A stretch of DNA of 64,000 nt, taken from positions 186,001 through 250,000 of the forward strand of contig JAUMXB010000002.1 in NCBI GenBank assembly GCA_030529365.1, written 5' to 3'. Positions within the stretch are counted from its first letter, which is position 1. Each line of letters opens with the position of its first letter. The stretch comes from Cardiobacteriaceae bacterium. Lineage in GTDB: Bacteria; Pseudomonadota; Gammaproteobacteria; Cardiobacteriales; Cardiobacteriaceae. Shown in pieces: positions 58,753 to 64,000 of this stretch. The translations under genes were made by a program, and so were the position numbers. Under the pieces are notes generated by a model. It saw only the letters and a program-made list of their open reading frames with translations. It was not told the DNA's origin and ran no database searches.

Positions 58753-59789
58753 GAGGATGTGGTCTCGTCGAGGGAGGCATTCTGCTTGAGTTGCTCACGG
58801 ATGCGGCCAATCACGTTGCGCTCGATTTCGAGGCGGGCAATGTTGATGGCATTGGCATATGCGAAAGCATCGGCATTACCGTGGCTTTTGACTACGACGC
58901 CTTGCAGGCCAACAATACTGGCGCCGTTATATCCTCTGGGATCAATGCGCCCCTTGACTCTTCTCAAGGCGGGGAGGGCAAACAGTGCAGCCAGCTTCGA
59001 CCAGAGGTTGTGGCGGAAAGAGCTTTCCATTTCCTTCTGAATGAATTTGGCCAGCCCTTCTACGGTTTTCAGGGCGACATTTCCGACAAAACCATCACAA
59101 ACAACAACATTGAGATTGGCACGCAAGAAAATATCGTTGCCTTCGACAAAGCCGATGTAATGAATATTGCTTTTTTCGAGGAGTTTGCCAGTTTCTTTCA
59201 CCGTATCGTTGCCTTTGATGGCTTCTTCGCCAATATTGAGCAATCCCACGGCAGGTTTCTCGATATTGTCCACGGCGCGGGCGAGTTCACTGCCCATGAT
59301 GGCGAATTGGCGCAGTTGTTCCGGTTTGGAATCTACGTTGGCGCCAAGATCAAGCCAGTGGACATGCCCATGCAGTGACGGAACGGTAGCGCAGATGGCA
59401 GGACGCGAAATGCCGGGCAGCATTTTCAGGATATAACGCGCTGATGCCATGAGCGCGCCGGTATTCCCGGCACTGACACAGGCCTGTGCTTCGCCGTCGC
59501 GCACCAGCTCGATGGCGCGCCACATGGAGGAGTCGTTTTTGTGGCGCAAGACGCTGGCCGGATTTTCGTCCATGGCGACGATCTGGCTCGCGTGCCGGAC
59601 GGTAATGCGCTGCGGATTGAGTTGGGCGAAGGCAGGGTGGCTTTCGATACTGACCTGATCACCCACCAGGATGAAATGAATATCGGGATGGCGCTTCTGC
59701 GCAATCCCGATAGCAGGCAAGGTGGTATCCAGCCCGATATCACCGCCCATGGCGTCAATGGCGAGCGTGGAGCGCGTAGCGCGTGTCAT
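58749..59789 (-). CDS. plsX: Phosphate acyltransferase PlsX
   Basis: A 346-residue enzyme making acyl phosphate from acyl-ACP for phospholipid synthesis. It begins with [19 protein letters not shown], and has [16 protein letters not shown] and [17 protein letters not shown]. It lies between rpmF and fabH, the conserved order. Confidence 0.96.
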   Translation of the reverse strand: MTRATRSTLAIDAMGGDIGLDTTLPAIGIAQKRHPDIHFILVGDQVSIESHPAFAQLNPQRITVRHASQIVAMDENPASVLRHKNDSSMWRAIELVRDGEAQACVSAGNTGALMASARYILKMLPGISRPAICATVPSLHGHVHWLDLGANVDSKPEQLRQFAIMGSELARAVDNIEKPAVGLLNIGEEAIKGNDTVKETGKLLEKSNIHYIGFVEGNDIFLRANLNVVVCDGFVGNVALKTVEGLAKFIQKEMESSFRHNLWSKLAALFALPALRRVKGRIDPRGYNGASIVGLQGVVVKSHGNADAFAYANAINIARLEIERNVIGRIREQLKQNASLDETTSS

Positions 59790-59795
59790 TGCTGT

Positions 59796-59999
59796 TTATT
59801 CGTCGTCTTCGAAAGAAATTACTTCGGCAGGACGGACAATGGCTTGACGGCCGCGATAGAAACCGTCTTTGGTGACGTGGTGACGGCGGTGACGCTCGCC
59901 ACTGGTGCTGTCGGTTGACAGGGTGGCGTAGCCGAGTGCGTCGTGGCTACGGCGCATGTCGCGTTTTGAAGGGGTTTTCCGGTTCTGCTGGACAGCCAT
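59796..59999 (-). CDS. rpmF: 50S ribosomal protein L32
   Basis: A 67-residue basic protein: [20 protein letters not shown] at the N-terminus is diagnostic for L32. It lacks the four cysteines of some L32 forms. Its ATG overlaps the yceD stop (TAATG) and it is 6 nt before plsX. Confidence 0.96.
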   Translation of the reverse strand: MAVQQNRKTPSKRDMRRSHDALGYATLSTDSTSGERHRRHHVTKDGFYRGRQAIVRPAEVISFEDDE

Positions 60000-60529
60000 T
60001 ATGATTGCTCCTTGGACTTAATCAGTTCTTTCAGGACGGCGAAGGGATTGTCTTCAGCCTGGGAAGGAGATTCTTCTTCAGCGGTGACTTTCTCTTGCGG
60101 CGCCTCACAATATTCATGCTTGGCAATCATTGGCATTGCCAAGAGCACTTCTTCTTCGGCGAACCACGCCAGTTCAAGTTCATGACCGGCGCAGATCAAT
60201 GTTTCGCTGCCGTCTTCAATGCGATCTTCCTGGGCCGGGTCGGCAATGAGTACATAGTCGAAATCATGCCTGATTTCGTTTTGCATCATTTCCAGGCAGC
60301 GTTGGCATTGCAGCTGCAGGGTAACCGCCACCTGCCCGCGCAGGCGGGGGTATTGGTTTTTATCCACCAGACCTTCCAGGCGCAGGCGGATGGTGTTGTC
60401 GTCTTTCGCCCATTCTCGCAGGGAGTGGGTGGCGGACACCGGCACTTCTCCGGCACACATCAAGCGCTTGCGGGCAAAGTCCCACGGGTCGATATGTGCA
60501 GGCAAGGGGGCGACGGGATGGCGCATCAT
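59999..60529 (-). CDS. yceD: YceD/DUF177 family protein
   Basis: A 176-residue acidic protein of the YceD family, always before rpmF and linked to 23S rRNA or ribosome assembly. It shows the paired Cys [10 protein letters not shown] near residue 79 and [10 protein letters not shown]-like sequence upstream ([18 protein letters not shown]). The start at 60529 (MMRH) is an estimate; an upstream TTG at 60553 is possible. It is the first gene of the rpmF-plsX-fab operon. Confidence 0.85.
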   Translation of the reverse strand: MMRHPVAPLPAHIDPWDFARKRLMCAGEVPVSATHSLREWAKDDNTIRLRLEGLVDKNQYPRLRGQVAVTLQLQCQRCLEMMQNEIRHDFDYVLIADPAQEDRIEDGSETLICAGHELELAWFAEEEVLLAMPMIAKHEYCEAPQEKVTAEEESPSQAEDNPFAVLKELIKSKEQS

Positions 60530-60563
60530 ACTCTCAACATTTTGAAGTGTCAAAAAGGATTGT

Positions 60564-61436
60564 TCAGCCGATCAGGCGGTAGGCGCGTGAAAAATGCTGA
60601 TAAACGAGATCCGAAATTTCACGCATGCGGTTGCTGCGGCTGGTGATCCACGAGGCGTAGTTATCTACTTTGCGTTGTTTTTCGATGATGCCGGTGAAAG
60701 TGTAGGGATATCTGTTGCCGGCGGCATCGCGGCATTCGATGATGCCGGTGTTGCCGCAAAGCATGGCGGTGGAGCCGGTTTTGTCGAAGACGCTGGCGCT
60801 TTGCGGTACGAATCGGGTTTTTGTGCGGATACGGTCGTTGTTGGGGATGGCCATCATGGCGAGCAATTGTTCCGCGCCAGGCAGGCTGCGGCTCCAGAGC
60901 GCTTGCAGGAAGCGGTCGTAATCGGCGGCGGAGGCGCGGTTTTGGTAAGTGCGGCCGCCTTCGGGGATGTATTCGACGATATGGATGTCGCGGAAGATGT
61001 GCGGCGCTTCCTTTTTCAGCATCCATTGCACGCCCTGCGGGCCGCCGAGGCGCTTGATGATGTGGTTGGTGAATTCGTTGTTGCTGGTCACGATCATTTC
61101 GCGCATTTCGTTCATGACGCGCGGGCTCAAGGGATAGAGCACGGGATCTTTGTGGTAGTGGCACATGAGGTAGGCCTGGATGACCAGCGGTTTGACCATG
61201 CTTGCCGCTTGCAGGGAGGCGTTGGCATTGAGTGAGACGACGCTGCGCCTTGCGCGCAGATCGGTGACTTGCCAGGCGGTTTTTTCATCGGCAGCGAGCA
61301 GCCCTTGCGCGCGCATTTGTCGCACGCGCTGGTTGACGGCTTCCTGCACGTTTTGTGCGAAAGCAAGTTGCGGCGCGAGAAGTCCGCCGGCGGCCAGTGC
61401 GGCGCTGCGGGCAAGAAAGGCACGTTTGCTGAGCAT
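60564..61436 (-). CDS. Exported class A beta-lactamase-like serine hydrolase
   Basis: A 290-residue protein with the serine-hydrolase motifs of penicillin-binding proteins and class A beta-lactamases: SMVK (Ser79-Lys82), SNN (118-120, the SDN position) and KTG (219-221). The N-terminus SKRAFLARSAALAAGGLLA resembles a Tat signal in which KR replaces RR, then AFA gives a cleavage site. Glu166 of class A enzymes is not evident by eye, so it may be a peptidase or esterase rather than a beta-lactamase. The gene lies between yceD and ampD. Confidence 0.8.
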   Translation of the reverse strand: MLSKRAFLARSAALAAGGLLAPQLAFAQNVQEAVNQRVRQMRAQGLLAADEKTAWQVTDLRARRSVVSLNANASLQAASMVKPLVIQAYLMCHYHKDPVLYPLSPRVMNEMREMIVTSNNEFTNHIIKRLGGPQGVQWMLKKEAPHIFRDIHIVEYIPEGGRTYQNRASAADYDRFLQALWSRSLPGAEQLLAMMAIPNNDRIRTKTRFVPQSASVFDKTGSTAMLCGNTGIIECRDAAGNRYPYTFTGIIEKQRKVDNYASWITSRSNRMREISDLVYQHFSRAYRLIG

Positions 61437-61521
61437 GGAAGGAAAGGGTAGGAAAAACGGCGCGCATTTTAACAAAAGCGCAAGATATGACAAGCATTTT
61501 TGCGTTTTCCCTGCGCCGGAA

Positions 61522-62097
61522 TCAGCCGTTTTGCAGGAGACGCAGGAAATAGGTGTGATTGAAGGCGGGGCCGGGGTCGGTTTTGCGTTCGGGAGCGATG
61601 TGCTGATGGGTGGTGATGTTGTCGGTCGTGAGCGCGGGCAGGGCGGCGAAAAGCGCTTGCGTGAGGGTGGCGAGGCTTTGGTATTGCTTCAGGGTGTAGG
61701 GGTGGTGATCGCTGCCGTTGAGTTCCACGCCGACGGAAAAGTCGTTGCATTGCGTGCGGCCGCGAAAGGAGGAGATGCCGGCATGCCAGGCGCGGCGGTA
61801 GATGGGGACGTATTGGCGGATGTGGCCATCGCGGGCGATATAGAAGTGTGCCGAGACTTGCAGGTCGGCGATGCCCTGGAAATAGGGATGTTCGTCGCGG
61901 TGTTCGGGGAGGGTGCCGAGAAAGAGGGCGTCGATGTATTTTTCGCCGTATTGGTCGGGCGGCAGGCTGATGTTGTGCAGGACCAGGGTGTCGATGACGG
62001 TGCCGGCGGGGCGTTCGTTGTGGAAAGGGCTGGGCAGGTGCCGGGCAGTTTGCAGCCAGCCGTGCGGGTCAAATGCGGACAATTTGGTGTGAGGCAT
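61522..62097 (-). CDS. ampD: 1,6-Anhydro-N-acetylmuramyl-L-alanine amidase
   Basis: A 191-residue cytoplasmic zinc amidase of peptidoglycan recycling. Zinc ligands are in LVLHNISLPP (His), RRAWHAGISSFRGR, and DPGPAF near the end; THQHIAPERKTDPGPAF matches the AmpD C-terminus. It removes the peptide from anhydro-muropeptides and so limits AmpR-dependent beta-lactamase induction. It reads leftwards from the origin-like gap. Confidence 0.93.
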   Translation of the reverse strand: MPHTKLSAFDPHGWLQTARHLPSPFHNERPAGTVIDTLVLHNISLPPDQYGEKYIDALFLGTLPEHRDEHPYFQGIADLQVSAHFYIARDGHIRQYVPIYRRAWHAGISSFRGRTQCNDFSVGVELNGSDHHPYTLKQYQSLATLTQALFAALPALTTDNITTHQHIAPERKTDPGPAFNHTYFLRLLQNG

Positions 62098-62105
62098 GGG
62101 AAATG

Positions 62106-62340
62106 TTATGCACAGTTGCGGGGTTGTGGGAAGGTGGAGAAATGCAAGTCAAAAATTGTCATAGAGAACAGGAAATTTTGGCAACGCTATGTATTCAAAG
62201 GATAAAAAAATCTTCAATGCGTTTGCAAGCAATTGATAATTTTTGGGTTTCGGCGGTGCTCTGGCGTGGCGTAGGGGAGTTATGCACAAGGTTTTCCACA
62301 GGGATTCGGTGTAGATTATATTTTTTTATTATTTTTTATT
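62106..62340. other. DnaA-box cluster next to an AT-rich stretch (origin-like)
   Basis: TTATGCACA at 62106-62114 and 62280-62288 match the DnaA box TTATnCACA exactly; TTTTCCACA at 62292-62300 fits the relaxed TTwTnCACA. A nearly G/C-free run begins at about 62312 (GATTATATTTTTTTATTATT and on) and could be an unwinding element. Genes on the left read leftwards and on the right rightwards. It could be oriC or a DnaA-regulated region. The 62098-62581 gap holds no gene. Confidence 0.45.
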
Positions 62341-62400
62341 ATAAAATAGCGTATTTTTATCGTTATAAGCGCTTAGATATGGTAAAAAATCACTATTTTT
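62341..62400 (+). repeat. AAGCGCTT intergenic element, copy 9 (half)
   Basis: One core, AAGCGCTT at 62367-62374, followed by the typical tail GGTAAAAAATCACTATTTTT. The first core and its flanks are missing. It lies in the AT-rich stretch before zur. Confidence 0.8.
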
Positions 62401-62581
62401 TGGTATTTTATATTTCTATGTAAGGTTTTGGCAGGAGAAATATAGCATGCACTACGTTTGTCGGGCAGGTATTTTTACAGGCAGGTGTTTGCCGGCAAAA
62501 AAGCAAGAAGATGTTTGCGCGCCGGAATGACAAAGATGTTAGAATTTTGCCTCCAACCAAATGACCGGATACGGGTTTCAT

Positions 62582-63019
62582 ATGTCCATCATCGAAGCTG
62601 CCGAGAAATATTGTGCTGCCAAGGGAGCCAAGTTGACGGAGATTCGTCGTCAGGTTCTCGAGCTGGTGCTCCAGTATCCCGATGTGATCAAGGCTTATGA
62701 TGTGCTTGCTGATTTGCAGCGCATTCGCAGCAATGCCGCGCCGCCTACGGTATATCGCGCGCTGGATTTTCTGGTGGAAATGGGCATTCTGCATCGCACG
62801 GAGTCGCTGAACGGTTTTGTTTTTTGTCCGCATTTTGCGGATGAGCATTCGGCGATCATTCTCAATTGCCGGCTTTGCGGGCATACGCAAGAGTGCAACG
62901 CCGATGCCCAGTTGCAGCAGTTGCAGGCTTTTTGCAAGGCGCAGGGTTTCGAGCTTGGTAGCGAGGCGTTGGTGTTGTCCGGTTACTGTCAGGATTGCCT
63001 CGAGCAGCATGAGCATTGA
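62582..63019 (+). CDS. zur: Zinc uptake regulator Zur (Fur family)
   Basis: A 145-residue Fur-family repressor. The winged helix shows RQVLELVLQYPDVIKAYDVL and APPTVYRALDFLVEMGILHR, closer to E. coli Zur (PTVYRALDFLLEQG) than to Fur. Two Cys pairs, CRLCGHTQEC and CQDC at the end, form the structural zinc site; CPHFADEHSA supplies regulatory ligands. It should repress zinc uptake genes. ATG at 62582 follows a weak ribosome-binding site; an upstream in-frame ATG at 62561 exists. Confidence 0.85.
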   Translation: MSIIEAAEKYCAAKGAKLTEIRRQVLELVLQYPDVIKAYDVLADLQRIRSNAAPPTVYRALDFLVEMGILHRTESLNGFVFCPHFADEHSAIILNCRLCGHTQECNADAQLQQLQAFCKAQGFELGSEALVLSGYCQDCLEQHEH

Positions 63020-63089
63020 AATTCGTTTTTCCTGTTTTATTTCGCCGGGCAATATCCGGTTTTTATAATCCATCATTGCGAGATTTTTC

Positions 63090-63557
63090 ATGAATGACAC
63101 TTGTCGCGACATTATGCTGACCAACCCGGTGGTCTTGCGACCGGAGCAGACGCTGCTCGAGGCGCTGCATACCATTCACAGCCATGGCGTGCGTTATTTG
63201 CCGGTAGTGGATGATGAGGGCAATTTTGTGGGGATTTTCACTTCCCTTGAACTGATTCGCCTGTTGCTGCCGCAAACCTTCAGTATCAAAATGGGCAAAA
63301 TGCCGGTGGATCTCAATTTCATGCGCACCAGTGTGAGCGAGTTGCGCGAGCGTCTGGGCGAGCTCGGACACGAGAAGATCAGCCAGCATGTGATCAAGGA
63401 AGATATCCCTACGTGCACACCGGATAGCTCCATCATGGAGGCGATCTACCTGCTGCATACCTATCATGCCCATGTGGTGGTGACGGAAGCGGGCAGCCGC
63501 AAGTTTGCCGGTATCGTAACCATCAACGGTTTGTTCGATCACATTTTTGACAAGTAA
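63090..63557 (+). CDS. CBS-domain-pair protein
   Basis: A 155-residue protein made of two CBS domains: CRDIMLTNPVVLRPEQTLLE with RYLPVVDDEGNFVGIFTS, then IKEDIPTCTPDSSIMEAIYL with HVVVTEAGSRKFAGIVT. CBS pairs bind adenosine nucleotides and act as energy sensors. It precedes a transporter by 12 nt and is probably in its operon, so it may regulate it. Confidence 0.88.
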   Translation: MNDTCRDIMLTNPVVLRPEQTLLEALHTIHSHGVRYLPVVDDEGNFVGIFTSLELIRLLLPQTFSIKMGKMPVDLNFMRTSVSELRERLGELGHEKISQHVIKEDIPTCTPDSSIMEAIYLLHTYHAHVVVTEAGSRKFAGIVTINGLFDHIFDK

Positions 63558-63569
63558 TTCAGTATTATC

Positions 63570-64000
63570 ATGAATCATGCTATTGACGCTGCCGCAAATC
63601 AGGCGATTTTCGGCCTGAATCCCATGTGGCTTTCCGCCATCATTCTTATCATTGTTTATATCATTCTGATCACGGAGAAAATCAACCGTGCGGTGATTGC
63701 GCTCATCGGCGCGTCGCTGATGATTTACTGTGGTCTTCTGAATCAGCAGCAGGCCATCGGCAGTATTGATTTCAATACGATATTCCTGTTGACTGGCATG
63801 ATGGTACTGGTCAATATCACTGCAAAAACCGGGGTATTCCAGTATGTGGCCATCAAGTCGGCCAAGATGGTGCGCGCCAATCCGGTTGGCATTCTGGCCA
63901 TGATTTGCATCATTACCGCTGTGTTTTCCGCGCTGCTGGATAACGTGACGACGGTTCTGCTGGTCACGCCGGTTACGCTGCTGATTACGGAGCAGCTCGG
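63570..64000 (+). CDS. ArsB/NhaD superfamily (P-protein-like) transporter, N-terminal part
   Basis: The first 143 residues of a membrane protein, cut by the window edge. Hydrophobic segments include PMWLSAIILIIVYIILI, AVIALIGASLMIYCGLL, TIFLLTGMMVLVNITAKTG and ALLDNVTTVLLVTPVTLLI. The DNVTTVLLVTPVTL motif is typical of the ion transporter superfamily containing ArsB, NhaD and P-protein. The substrate cannot be judged from this part. It follows the CBS gene by 12 nt. Confidence 0.8.
   Translation, partial: MNHAIDAAANQAIFGLNPMWLSAIILIIVYIILITEKINRAVIALIGASLMIYCGLLNQQQAIGSIDFNTIFLLTGMMVLVNITAKTGVFQYVAIKSAKMVRANPVGILAMICIITAVFSALLDNVTTVLLVTPVTLLITEQL

Noticed and set aside
62582-63019. Calling this gene fur and linking it to the small RNA promoter
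   Set aside because: The recognition-helix region and the Cys pattern are closer to Zur. An iron regulator would have to be encoded elsewhere.

Overview
The window is chromosomal DNA of a Gram-negative bacterium, most likely a gammaproteobacterium. Three things point there: the plsX-fabHDG-acpP-fabF-mltG-tmk-holB-pilZ order, the hisI-hisE-tatABC block (as in Pseudomonas) and a periplasmic LigE-type DNA ligase. Cardiobacteriaceae would fit, but I cannot prove a genus by eye. The left 25 kb is transposable (Mu/B3-like) prophage DNA and the remaining 39 kb is host.

Prophage, block 1 (1 to about 12.37 kb, + strand): head genes in Mu order. These are a DUF3486 protein, large terminase, DUF935 portal, Mu F-like head protein, Mu G-like protein, a protease with a nested scaffold start, a decoration protein, the capsid, gp35/36/37-like connectors and a probable tail tube. 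A cassette at 2.05-4.10 kb (SAP-domain protein, a C4-type antisense RNA and a Rha-family regulator) interrupts the head operon. All later tail genes (tape measure, baseplate, fibres) are missing.

Prophage, block 2 (about 12.38 to 25.25 kb): leftward genes including an S24 repressor, then a rightward early operon (Cro-like protein, winged helix, coiled-coil protein, DDE transposase, MuB-like ATPase, Gam, many small proteins, GemA/gp16, Mor activator), a Dam-type methylase and a repeat-bearing end. It resembles a mini-Mu: early genes plus the methylase, with no virion genes. The two blocks share a 22-bp promoter-like motif and a palindromic operator, so they come from related or identical phages but are not in standard order.

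Host, 25.3-31 kb: ligE, rho, trxA, glyA and nrdR, then a 172-bp tandem repeat. Host, 31-41 kb: a TAXI/TRAP transporter, yjiH-yjiG, an M20 carboxypeptidase and abgA, which may form a peptide or aminobenzoyl-glutamate salvage set, followed by a VOC protein, L-2-hydroxyglutarate oxidase and two candidate small RNAs. Host, 41-49 kb: ackA-pta, hisI-hisE, tatABC and a YidE-like transporter. Host, 49-62 kb (all leftward): Sel1 protein, MATE pump, pilZ-holB-tmk-mltG-fabF-acpP-fabG-fabD-fabH-plsX-rpmF-yceD, a class A beta-lactamase-like hydrolase and ampD. Host, 62-64 kb (rightward): zur, a CBS protein and the start of a transporter. The ampD-zur gap holds three DnaA-box matches beside a very AT-rich stretch.

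Nine copies of an intergenic element, eight of them with paired AAGCGCTT cores about 31 bp apart, punctuate the host part and are absent from the prophage part.
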